Assembly: GCF_020360975.1 (NCBI RefSeq) | Contig: NW_025408670.1 | Span: 6,510,001 to 6,574,000, forward strand | Length of the DNA: 64,000 nucleotides | Source: Hirsutella rhossiliensis | Taxonomy: Eukaryota; Ascomycota; Sordariomycetes; Hypocreales; Ophiocordycipitaceae | Direction of reading: 5' to 3' | Shown: positions 9,570-21,600 of the stretch, piece after piece | How the letters are laid out: every line of letters begins with the position of its first letter | How positions within the stretch are numbered: position 1 is the stretch's first letter | Made by a program: the position numbers and the translations under genes | The notes under the pieces: model-generated | The model's database searches: none | Told to the model about the DNA's origin: nothing | The model's input: the letters and a program-made list of their open reading frames with translations, nothing else

Positions 9570-11137
9570 CGTTAAAAGCTCTTATTTAGTATAATACTAC
9601 GTTACTCTAAGTAATATTATAACTATTAATATACTTATATAGTAAGCTAGATTAATTAACTCTAGAGCTATTATATCGCCTTAGGATATAATATACGAGA
9701 TTATTACCTTTTAATATAAGGTATAGTTACTTAAGAATAAAGGAGGCAATAGATAAGTTAAGGACCTTAGAAAAGTAGTTAAACTAAAATAGCTAAGACT
9801 ATTTAATAGTAATTATAGTACGCTTTAAGACTTTCTTACTTAACTTAAGGCCTACTATTAGTTTTATCTTACTAAACTCTTAGACCTAGTAAAAAAGGTA
9901 CTCTATATAAGAAATTATTTATTTAGAATAATACTCGCTTAGTTTAAACCTATTATAAGGGACTTTCTCGATAACTAACTAGCGCGATAAGATAATAAGA
10001 TAGATAAAGTCTTTATTAGTTTCTAAGGATATAAAGAAGCTATTATAAAGGTATTTCGAATAACTAATAAGGAATAAGAAGCTAAGTAGAAACTTTAAGA
10101 ACTTTAATAAAGGATCTTAGTATTAAATTATATTATAAAGTTCTATTAAGTTACCTTAAAACTTAATTAAGATAACGAACCTCTTATATTATAATTCTAC
10201 GATAGGCTTAAAAAAGAAGTTAAGGATAAGCTATAAGGAAAATCGACCTAATAACCTCTTAGACTATATTACTATAGTAGTATAAATCGACGATAGATAG
10301 TATACGCGACGCTAAGAAAAAAAAATAAGGAAGAGGAAACTAAAACCCTTCTTATAAAAATAACTTTAACTAATACGCTAACTATAAAAAGAAGCGCGAA
10401 ACTCCTATTACTTATACTTATATAACTAACTTAGGTAGGATAGATCTAAATATAATATAGAAAAGTAAAAGAAAGTATTTTAATTATAGGAAACTTAGAT
10501 ATTACTTTAAAGAATATAAATAACCTTATAAAGAAAAGAAAACCTACTAAGTACTAGCCTTAAAAGGTAAGAAATACCTAAACGCTATTAATAGATAGGA
10601 ACTAAAGTATAAACTCCTTAGTTAAACTATATACTATAATAATAAATATATAGTATACTTAAGCGATAAGAACGGTACTAAATAGTTCTTAAAGCTATTA
10701 AAGAAAACCCTTATAATAATATAATAAAGGGACCTTAAAATATAGAAATAAGTTAAATTTATAGAACTAAAATACCCTTATCTTAAAAGAGTCTCTTAAA
10801 ACTAAATTAAGAAGAATAGTAAACGATTCTAAGAAGATATATAAAATAAAAATCGATAATAATAATAAGTAGTCTATAAATAATATAATAAAGAAGATAT
10901 AGATATAGCCCTTATACTTACGAAACTTAGATAATAACCTAAGGAGGAATAATAAAGTATTAATAATATAAGCTTTAAAGAATAAGAAATACTTAGAGAA
11001 ATAAAAGATAAGAACGAACTTATACTACTACCTTTATTATTAAGGGAAAATACTATAATTAGAAAATACGCTTTATACTTTAAAGAATTTAAAGAAATAC
11101 TTAAAATTAGAACCTAATAAATACCTTAAATTCTTAT

Positions 11138-11511
11138 TATTATAAAAAAGATATAGCCGCCTATTAGATATAAGCGACAGCGTTAATTAACGTATATAGT
11201 ATACGCGATATACCCCCTTAGGGATATCGGGTTAATTTGTCCTAGGATACCTAGATATCCTAGACTATAGCGGGAATTTTTATATAGGTAGGCCCTATAC
11301 TAAAACCGCGCTTAATTGCGCTAGCGGGACTCGAACCACGGGCCTTTTAGGTAGTACGCGCTAGGCTAGCTAGAAGAAGTATATACGCAGTTACCGGGAA
11401 GTTCCCGGAGGGGTAACCCCTCTGCCTAGGCTTATAACTATTACGAAAAAGATATAGCCGCCTATTAAATATAAGCGACAGCGTTAATTAACGTATATAG
11501 TATACGCGATA
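11138..11511 (-). mobile_element. SINE-like insertion with tRNA-type B box
   Basis: Gypsy copy A (near 21,330) lacks this segment, and here it is flanked by CTTAT (11133-11137 and 11512-11516), so it is a 374-bp insertion with a 5-bp duplication. On the minus strand it contains GGTTCGAGTCC (11327-11337), a perfect Pol III B box or tRNA T-arm. About 20-30 bases upstream in that sense is an A-box-like TAGCCTAGCGCG (11357-11368). A 66-bp sequence occurs at both ends (11145-11210, 11446-11511) with one mismatch, and the minus-strand 3' end is T-rich. This suggests a tRNA-derived SINE, possibly dimeric. It has fewer RIP changes than its surroundings. Its family is unknown to me. Confidence 0.7.
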
Positions 11512-14500
11512 CTTATAGAAAACTAATAAGCTATATTAATTCGATATTAACTAGTACTATATAAAAGAGACTATACTATAGCTATCGCTATAGTTAATAC
11601 CTTTATAGCTTTATAATAAGAATAATAATTATAAAGAGAATTTAAAGATAATCTATAAATACTACTTACTTATAAGTACTATAAGTATATTTTATAGATA
11701 TTATACGTCTACCTAAATTATATAATATACTTTTAGATAAAAGTACGATATAACGCTTTCTTAGTTAGGTTTAAGGGATAAGTACTTTTAAACCCCTACC
11801 TAAGTATAAAACTAAACTACTAGAAAATTAATTAATACTACTTAAATAACTAAGTTATATTATTAGAACCTAATTATAGTATACTACTTAAATACCGCGA
11901 TAATTATAGTTTATTAATAAGATATCTTTTAAAGATATATAAAATCTATAAATACGCTAAAATAAAGGAATAATATAACGCTACTTACTTTAAGGTATTT
12001 AAACCCTTAATCTTTTAAAGACTTATATAATAAGTTAAATATAATAAAGAAGATTATAATAAATATATATACCTAAACTATAGAGTTTATAAATATAAAA
12101 AAGTATAAGTATAGTATAAATAATATAATGGTATACTAAAAGATTATTAGTAATATATATAAAGGCTATAAGCTATATTTAACTAAGGAAAAATCGATAT
12201 AGAAATACTATATAAAAAATAGAAAGATACTAAACGAAAACTTAACCTTTAATACGAAAATAAATAGAATTACGAAGTATAGTACGTAATTAACTATAAA
12301 GTAGTATAATATAAACGATATAGTATTAAGAAATAAGAAATCTTTAATTAGCTATAAGAAATTAATCTCCTAAGCCTTAATATAATACTATATAACGAAA
12401 ATATAAAGAAATAATATTAATAATAAATTAAAGAAGAATACTTAAATAAAACAAATAAAGACTAAGTAAAAAATAAGGTATACTATCTATAAAAGGGCTA
12501 TAGACTAGTATAATATAATAAAATCTAAGGACCTTATATATAGTAACGGTAAGCTATAGCGACTAAATAGTATTAAATATTTAAATTATAGGATATTATA
12601 TATATATACTTTTAGACTATAGTATAATAAGTAATTATATTTTACCTAAAGTTATTAATTATTACTAACTTATATAAAGATATAAGAAAGATCTATATAA
12701 ACTTATAAATATTAAAGGAGAGGCCTTTAACTATAATAATAGAATTATTAATATAAAGATTAATTACCTTAATATTAATATCTAGGGCTATAATAAATAA
12801 GTTAACTTTAATATTATAGATATTAAAGAATACGACCTTATATTAAGACTTTTATAGCTATAGGAGAGCAACCTATTAATTAACTAGAAAACTAGCTAGC
12901 TATATTAAAACGAAGATATAAGTTTCTAGGACTAGTAAACTTAAAAGAAAGTAAAATTTTACGATAATTTAGCTACTAAATAGGATAATAAGGATAACCG
13001 TTTAAGTAAATTATTATAGGCTTTAGCGATATAAACGAAAATAGTAACTAAACTAACGGATATAATAAAATCGACTAATAAGACCTATATACTAATTAAT
13101 ACGGGTATATAACCTAGTATCTAATATATATAAAATAAAGGATATAATATAAAGATCTAAAGAGTTATTACTACTCTAAGGAAAGACCTTAAATAAATTA
13201 ATAAAGAGCTTAAGTTTAAAGAAACTAGCTCTTAAAAGAAAGAATAAAGCTTATAAGATAAAATAAAGAATATCCCTTAAGAATACCGGAAATATAATAA
13301 ACTTTTTAGGAAAGAACTTAAGATAGGGTTACTTAAATATAGCTAATAGGACTATAAAATTTATTTTAAGGATAGAATAACGCCGACGTTCTATAAAATC
13401 TATAACTTAAATAAAAAGTAACTATAAACGCTATATAACTACCTTAACGAGAATCTATAAAAGGGATATATATAAATATTAATATCTAAAGTAGGCTATC
13501 TAGTTATATTTATTTTAAAGAAAAATAGTAAGCTATAACTAGCTATTAACTAAAAACGCTTAAATAATATTATAATAAAGGACTAAATACTATTACCGCT
13601 TATATTAGAACTATAAGATTAATTATATAGTAAAAAATAGTTTATAGCCCTTAATCTTAAAGGCGCTTATAACTTAATACGTATAAAAAAGGGATTTAAA
13701 TAAATAATAATACTATTTAGACTTATAAATATACTAGCTACCTTTTAATAGATAATTAATAATATCCTACGCTAATACTTAGATATCTTTATAGTAGTAT
13801 ACTTAGATAATATCCTAATTTTCTTAGATACCCTAGAAGAATATAAAGAATATATCTATAAGGTACTCTATATACTTTAGAATATAAAGTTACTAGTTAA
13901 ACTAAAGAAAAGTAAGTTTTATATATAAGAAGTAGACTTCCTTAGATATATAATCTTACTAAGAGAGATATAGATATAATAAAATAAGATTAACTTAGTT
14001 AAAGATTAGCTAACGCTAAAGAATATTAAGGATATATAAATTTCCTAGGATTTATAAATTACTACTAACGATTTATTAAAGATTTCGGAAAGATTATAGT
14101 ACTACTATATAACTTAATAAAAAAGGAAAAAGAATTTATATAGGACGATAAAGCTAACGAAGCTTTTAAATATATTAAGACTATAATTATATAAGAACTA
14201 GTCTTAACTACCTTTAATATAAAACGATAAATCGAACTTAAAACTAATATATTAAACTTTACTTTAAGAGTATAAATTAGATAAAAGGATAATAAAGGAA
14301 GACTATAACTAATTATATTTTACTTAAAAAAGCTATATAGTATAGAACTTAATTACCCTATCTACGATAAAGAATTCCTTATAATTATTTAAGCTTTTAA
14401 GGAATTTTAATACTACCTTCTTAAAAGTAAGTATAAAGTTAAGGTCTATATAAATTATAAGAATATCTTATACTTTATAATAATATAATAATTAAATAAA

Positions 14501-15145
14501 CGATAGATTTAATAGGCCGAATATTTATTAGAATTCGACTACGAAATAATCTATAGAAAAGGAATAGAAAACGGTTAAGCTAATACCCTTAGTTAATAAA
14601 GTAACTATAATATAGGAGTACTTATAGCGAAAGAATAGCTCCTAGAAATTAATAAAAATAGAAACTACTAGCAACGATAGCTAAATATAATATTTAAGGT
14701 ATAACCTAATAACTTAATATACTAAAAGATCCTAAAATAGATAAAAGAATATAAAGTACTAAAGGGATATAATATTAAGTATTTAAAAGTTCTAATATAT
14801 AAGAATAAAATCTAGATACTACTAGCGTTATAAGATAAAGTTATATAAGATATATATAAATACCTAATATATAGATACTATAGAATCTAAAGAATAATAA
14901 AACGGATTAAATAATAATATAACTTCCCTTAGCTTAAGGAAGTAGTATAATAAGTTATTAGAAAATATAAACTTTATATATAAAGTAAAGCTAAACGATA
15001 TAAGCTATATAGAGAATTATAACCGCTACTAGTACTAAAGAAACTATAGGATTCGATAGCTTTTAACTATATTATAAAGCTACTATTATTAAAAGAACCT
15101 ATAACTAACGTGAAGTACGATAGTATATTTATTATTACTTACCGA

Positions 15146-15645
15146 TGTTACGACCCGACCAACGGTTGGTCACAAGCAGCCCTCAACAAGGCCGACACGT
15201 GACGGAGGGGTACAGGATCCCGCGAAGTCACGTGATGGATCATTTGGATCACTTGGTGATCCCAACGATCCGGCTCATTGGATCATCTCGATGATCCAAC
15301 GACGATGTACAGGATCATTGGATCGTCTCAATGATCCAACGATCCGTGAACAGGATCATCACGTTCGCTGAATGATCCACGAAGGACCACTGGGTATATA
15401 AGGACACCCAATTCCACTCCTTTAGACTAGATAGCTCTTTAGCTTTCAACACAATCATTACGATCCCTATCACGATCTCATCTCTGATTCCGATCACTTG
15501 ATTACCTGGTTACAGTCTACGGTCTACGACCTCCGACTCATCACCAACGTGACATACTTATCATTGCTCAGACCACGCCCTGTTGTATCTGCCAACATAA
15601 ACCCCACGACAGGTTTATCCCTTGGGAATATCACCGGTCGTCACA
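15146..15645 (+). mobile_element. unmutated gypsy solo LTR (500 bp)
   Basis: It begins TGTTACGACC and ends CGTCACA, flanked by ACCGA on both sides (15141-15145, 15646-15650). Gypsy copy A has the empty site (near 700-780). There is only one LTR, so the element was reduced by LTR-LTR recombination. It is GC-normal inside DNA that is otherwise TA-rich. The right half matches the LTRs of A and B once C/T and G/A changes are allowed; the left half (U3) is a different version packed with GATC-centred repeats. It interrupts the integrase region of B. Confidence 0.95.
15395..15402 (+). promoter_or_regulatory. TATA box of the solo LTR
   Basis: TATATAAG sits after the GATC-rich U3 and before the conserved R/U5 part, where an LTR promoter would start transcription. 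It is intact, unlike the corresponding region in the RIP-mutated LTRs. Confidence 0.55.
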
Positions 15646-16344
15646 ACCGATTAACGAAGTATAGATACTTCTTACTATATAAAGAAGTAAGTAATATAAA
15701 AGAGCTAGTATATATATTCCTATAAATAATTATTAGTAATTACGGACTATTAAATAAGAATATCTTTAATAAAAGAAGTATATTTATAGCTAAGTTTTTA
15801 TAAGCTCTTATAATATAATTAAGGACGAAATATAAGCTTAGTATAGCCTATTACCTATAAATAGATAGATAAATAAAACGACTTAACTAAACGCTTAAAT
15901 AATATTTATAATACTATATTAGCTATAAATAAAACAATTAAGTTAAATAGCTACTAATAGCGTAACTAGCTTATAATAGCTTAGTTATAGAAATAACTAA
16001 GCTCTTACTAATATACGCTAACTATAGATATAACCTAGAAGTATTTAAGGTTACTTAATAAGGACTATAAGTAGAACGAGTAATACTATAAGTAGATTAG
16101 CTATAAAAATTATATAAAGAAATATAATAAGAACTTTAATTTATTAAAGAATAAATATCTACTTACTATAATTAGAAAAGATTATAAGGACTAATCTTTT
16201 AAGAGGGAGATATTATCTACCTTATATAATAAAATATTAAAATAAAACGACTAAGTAATAAATTAGATTTTAAGAAACTTAAACCGTTTAAGGTTAAGAA
16301 AAGTATTTTAAAAGTTAACTATAAACTTTCGCTACTAACGATAA

Positions 16345-16444
16345 TTATCGGAAGACACGGTTATTAAATATATATTATTTATAGCGCACTTATTAGAGCG
16401 CGCGTTCTACTTTTACTTATATAGCGTAATAGTCTTCGCGATAA
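16345..16444. mobile_element. 100-bp MITE-like insertion
   Basis: Ends are imperfect inverted repeats (TTATCGGAAGAC at the left; TTATCGCGAAGAC read inward from the right), flanked by TAA (16342-16344, 16445-16447). Dropping the segment and one TAA restores alignment with gypsy copy A at window bases 20-35, with only C/T and G/A differences. A 3-bp TAA duplication is typical of PIF/Harbinger-derived MITEs, but the short ends do not allow a firm family assignment. Confidence 0.65.
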
Positions 16445-16574
16445 TAATATAGATATACCTAATATTTTATATTTTATTATTAAAACTAATACTATAAAAC
16501 GCTAAACTATAGGATATTATTATTATTAAGATTATACTAGTAACCTATCTAGAGGTATCTAGAACTTTAATATT

Positions 16575-17265
16575 AAATAGGAGGGAAAAACTAAAGTACT
16601 TAAAGGAAAACCCTCCCCTCTTTTATAGCTAGTCCGCCCTTATACTAGGTCGCGGTTATAATATATAGGAATCTTACGCCGGCTATCTTAGGTATCGTTA
16701 TAGTTAGTCGGAATCGTATTAACCCCGCTATAAAGTAACCTTAGAAAGTAACTCCTTTACGTACGCGAGGTATATAGCGTTAATCGGTAGTATAAGCGTT
16801 TTTAGTTAACGGTTAATTATATAATTATCTCTAACCTTATCCTATAATAATATCTTCCTAGGCTCTGCCTTATTTTTCCGCCGTAAGGCTTAGCGGGCTA
16901 TTTTTTATTAATGCCGGCCTTTAGCTAGGCCGGTAGTCGGGTTATCGCACTAGCTTCGCGCTATACTTATCGAGTTACTAATATCGGCCCTAGGTTTTTA
17001 TTTTCCCGGTCGGGGGGCTAAGACCGGGGTTAGGGGGAGGTCCTAACGAATTCGTCGCTAGGTCTAAGTAGGCGAGGTCTAGGCCGGCCTACTTATAGCG
17101 GGGCTAGACTGCTAGTATATTTATAAGCGCTTCTAGAAGCGCTAATTAGCTAATTAATAAGTAGGTTAGCGTAGTCTACTAGTCCGACTAAAAATTAATC
17201 GTGCCCCCGGCCGGATTTAAACCGACTCTAGCGTTATAGCTAGTAGGCTTCCTAGGTATATAACT
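16575..17265. repeat. GC-richer segment in the 3' region of gypsy B
   Basis: This stretch contains long GC-rich patches, such as around 16,860-17,110, and palindromic words (GCCGGCC, GGCCGGCC), unlike the rest of the element. At its right end the minus strand reads GGTTTAAATCC (about 17,216-17,226), which is a tRNA B box with CG changed to TA. It may be another inserted repeat, but the matching part of copy A lies outside the window, so no empty site can be compared. No gene is seen. Confidence 0.4.
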
Positions 17266-18184
17266 ACTATACTATAAAGGTAACTATAGGATAAAATCGA
17301 AGTTAACGATAATTAAGAATATAAAGCTAAATAAATACTAAATATAAGAAAATAAGGTTAGTAATAAGAATACCTTATTAAGTAAAAGGGATATAGACTA
17401 AAAGAAAATACCTAGGAACTACTTAAGTACTTAACCTACTATAGTTCTTTACTTTAATAGTTCTACTAGTAAAATCTACCCTAGGTATTATAAAATCGCT
17501 TAATAAACTAATAGCATTCTAATTAATTATATTAAATCTACCTATAGACTAAATATCGACTACTGCTTTAGATTCTTAGCGCTTAGCCTTATTAAGGTTA
17601 TTTAAGGAATAAAGGCTCTAATAGACTATCTTAGTACCCTTTATCTTTAGCTAGCGCTTTTAACGGCAAAGCCGCGCTAAATAAGCTAAGGCTTTATTTA
17701 GGTCGGCTTAAGCTTTTAATATTCGCTCCTAAGTAATTTCTTTTTCTTTATTTAATCGATCGGACTTTAGATTTATTTAGGATACTAAGAAATACGTTAG
17801 CTATAAATAAAGGGTAGGATAACGAAGTTACTTATAAGAGCTAATCGCTACGCTTAACGTATCGTAGGAACGACCTTGCTAAATATATTTAGTATACTTA
17901 GAAGATTTCTTTAGTATTTTATAGTAGAAGCCGCGTAATAAATAAAAAGAATATAGTATAACGTCGAAACTAAGATAATTAATAGACTTAGCTAAATAAA
18001 TACGCTTAAGGGTCTTATAAGAACGATCCTTTAATATATAACTAAATATACTATTAGTAGTATATCTTAAGGGATAGAAAGGATAAATAGGGAATATATA
18101 TACGCGCGATAAGGGTATATTTATATACGGCGACTAAGGTAGTAGTAGGTCTTATAGATAAGATTAAAAGGAAGGGAGATATTA

Positions 18185-18654
18185 TATTATAACTATAGTT
18201 AGCGGGCTATAAGAGAGCTAGCTATATTTATATAATAAGGCGGCTTAGAATAATAGTTAGGACGAGAAGTTACTTAAGCTTAGCTTACCTAAAGTATATA
18301 TAAGCTAAGTAAGCCTTATATAAATAAATTACTACTTAGGAGTATAGCTTATAAGTAAGCTATAGTAAGCTATAAAAGGGATTATAGCTAGGACTATAAT
18401 CTAAGGATAGTCTCTATAGGTATATATAGCTACCTACTTTTACTCCTTTAAATAGATAGCTCGATAGCTTTTAATATAGATCTTTATTACGATTCTATCT
18501 TTAATTCTAATTACTTAGTTATAGTCTATAGTCTATAACCTCTAACTTATTACTAACGTAATATACTTACTATTACTTAGACTACGCCCTATTATATCTA
18601 TTAATATAAACCCTTTAATAGGTTTATCCCTTAGGAATAATACTAGTTATTATA
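18185..18654 (+). repeat. gypsy B right LTR, RIP-mutated
   Basis: This is the second 470-bp LTR of copy B, preceded by a purine-rich tract (about 18,168-18,180) and followed by the target duplication TTATC at 18,655-18,659. Confidence 0.9.
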
Positions 18655-21600
18655 TTATCGTCTTATATAAATCCTTTTTCTTTTTTTATTAAGTTATATA
18701 GTAATACTATAATCTTTCTAAAATCTTTAATAAATCGTTAGTAGTAATTTATAAATCCTAGGAAACTTTATATATCCTTAACGTTCTTTAGCGTTAGCTA
18801 TTCTTTAACTAAGTTAATCTTATCTTATTATATTTATATCTCTCTTAATAAGATCGTATATATAAGGAAGTTTACTTCCTATATATAAAACTTACTTTTT
18901 TCTAGTTTAACTAGTAACTTTATATTCTAAAGTATATAGAGTACCTTATAAATATATTCCTTATATTCTTCTAGGGTATCTAAGAAGATTAAGATATTAT
19001 CTAAGTATACTACTATAAAGATTCTAAGTATTTATATAGGATATTATTAATTATCTATTAAAAGGTAGCTAGTATATTTATAAGTCTAAATAGTATTACT
19101 AGATATTTAAATAGTTTAAATTTCGTTTTAAAAGCTATTATCTATTTATATCCTTTTTTTTATATATATTAAGTTATAAGCTCCTTTAAGGTTAAAAGCT
19201 ATAAACTATTTTTTACTATATAGTTAATCTTATAGTTTTAATATAAGCGGTAATAGTATTTAGTCTTTTATTATAATATTATTTAAGTATCTATAGTTAA
19301 TAACTAGTTATAGCTTACTATTTTTCTTTAAAATAAATATAACTAGGTAGCTTACTTTAGATATTAACGTTTATATATATCCCTTTTATAGATTCTCGTT
19401 AAAGTAGTTATATAGCGTTTATAGTTACTTTTCGTTTAAGTTATAGATCTTATAAAACGTTAGCGTTATTCTATCCTTTTAATAAATTTTATAGTCCTAT
19501 TAGCTATATTTAAGTAACCTTATCTTAAGTTCTTCCTTAAAGAGTTTATTATATTTCTAGTATTCCTAAGGGATATTCTTTATTCTATCTTATAGGCTTT
19601 ATTCTTTCTCTTAAGAGCTAGTTTCTCTTAACTTAAGCTCTTTATTAATTTATTTAAGGTCTTTCCTTAAAGTAGTAATAACTCTTTAAATCTTTATATT
19701 ATATCCTTTATTTTATTTATATTAGATACTAGGTTATATAGCTATATTAGTTAGTATATAGGTCTTATTAGTCGATTTTATTATATCTACTAGTTTAGTT
19801 ACTATTTTCGTTTATATTACTAAAGCCTATAATAATTTACTTAAACGGTTATCCCTTTTATTTTATTTAATAGCTAAATTATTATAAAAATTTACTTTCT
19901 TTTAAATCTATTAGTCTTAGAAACTTATATCTTCGTTTTAATATAGCTAGCTACTTTTCTAGTTAATTAGTAAGTTACTCTCTTATAGCTATAAAAGTCT
20001 TAATATAAGGTTATATTCTTTAATATTTATAATATTAAAGTTAACTTATTCGTTATAGCCTTAGATATTAATATTAAGGTAATTAATCTCTATATTAATA
20101 ATTCTATTATTATAGTTAAAGGCCTCTCCTTTAATATTTATAAGTTTATATAGATCTTCCTTATATCTTTATATTAGTCGGTAATAATTAACGACTTTAA
20201 GTAAAACGTAATTACTTATTACGCTATAGTCTAAAAGTATATATATATAATATCCCGCGATTTAGATATTTAATACTATTTAGTTATTATAGCTTACCGT
20301 TACTATATATAGGGTCCTTAGATCTTATTATATCGTGCTAGTCTATAGCCCTTTTATAGATAGTATACCTTGTTTTTTACTTAGTCTTTATTCGTTTTAT
20401 TTAAGTATTCTTCTTCGATTTATTATTAATATCGTTTTTTTATATTTTCGTTATATAGTATTATATTAGGGCTTAAGAGACTAATTTCTTATAGCTAATC
20501 GAAGATTTCTTATTTCTTAACGCTATATTATTTATATTATACTACTTTATAGTTAATTACGTACTATACTTTATAATTTTATTTGTTTTTATACTAAAGG
20601 TTAAGTTTTCGTTTAGCGTCTTTTTATTTTTTATATAGTATTTTTATATCGATTCTTCCTTAGTTAAATATAGCTTATAGCCTTTATATATATTACTAAT
20701 AATTTTTAGTATATTATTATATTATTTATACTATACTTATACTTTTTTATATTTATAAACTTTATAGTTTAGGTATATATATTTATTATAATCTTCTTTA
20801 TTATATTTAATTTATTATATAAGTCTTTAAAAGATTAAGTATTTAAATACCTTAAAGTAAGTAGCGTTATACTATTCCTTTATTTTAGCGTATTTATAGA
20901 TTTTATATATCTCTAAAAGATATCTTATTAATAAACTATAATTATCGCGGTATCTAAGTAGCGTACTATAATTAGGTTCTAATAATATAACTTAGTCGTT
21001 TAGGTAGTAATAATCGATTTTTTAGTAGTTTAGTTCTATACTTAAGTAAGGTTTCGAAAGTACTTATCCCTTAAACCTAACTAAGAAAGCATTATATTAT
21101 ACTTTTATCTAAAAGTATATTATATAATCTAAGTAGATATATAATATCTATAAAATATACTTATAGTACTTATAAGTAAGTAGTATTTATAGATCGTCTT
21201 TAAATTCTCTTTATAGTTATTATTCTCGTTATAGAGCTATAAAGGTATTAACTATAGCGATAGCTATAGTATAGTTTCCTCTACGTAGTACCGGTTAATA
21301 TCGAATTAATATAGCTTATTAGTTTTCTATAAGAATTTAAGGTATTTATTAAGTTCTAATTTTAAGTATTTCTTTAAATTCTTTAAAGTATAGAGCGTGT
21401 TTTTTAATTATAGTATTTTCCCTTAATAGTAAGGGTAGTAGTATAAGTTTATTTTTATCTTTTATTTCTCTAAGTATTTCTTATTTTTTAAAGCTTATAT
21501 CGTCGATACTTTATTATTTCTCTTTAAGTTATCGTCTAAGTTTTATAAGTATAAGGGCTATATCCTTATCTTCTTTATTATATTATTTATAAACTACTTA

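Larger units (their letters stand above)
9100..18654 (+). mobile_element. Ty3/gypsy retrotransposon copy B, complete but RIP-mutated
   Basis: It is bounded by 470-bp LTRs (9100-9569, 18185-18654) and by the duplication TTATC (9095-9099, 18655-18659). The LTR ends read TATTATAAC..TTATTATA, which is what RIP makes of TGTTACGAC..CGTCACA, the ends of the unmutated solo LTR within it. Decayed coding order on the plus strand is gag, RT, RNase H, integrase, hence Ty3/gypsy. A zinc knuckle with Cys now Tyr is at about 10,468-10,520. The RT box VVYLDNILIFLD (from YLDDILIFSD) is at about 13,793. NYPIYDKEFL of RNase H is at about 14,350. Integrase flanks the solo LTR, and its HPQTDGQTERLNQTL-type segment survives as LQIDRQIKRLNQTL at about 15,860. 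A purine-rich tract precedes the right LTR. Without later insertions it would be about 8.6 kb. No product is possible. Confidence 0.93.

Noticed and set aside
11327..11368. Functional tRNA gene on the minus strand
   Set aside because: The B box and A-like box are present, but no cloverleaf with a paired acceptor stem can be drawn, and it lies within an inserted repeat.
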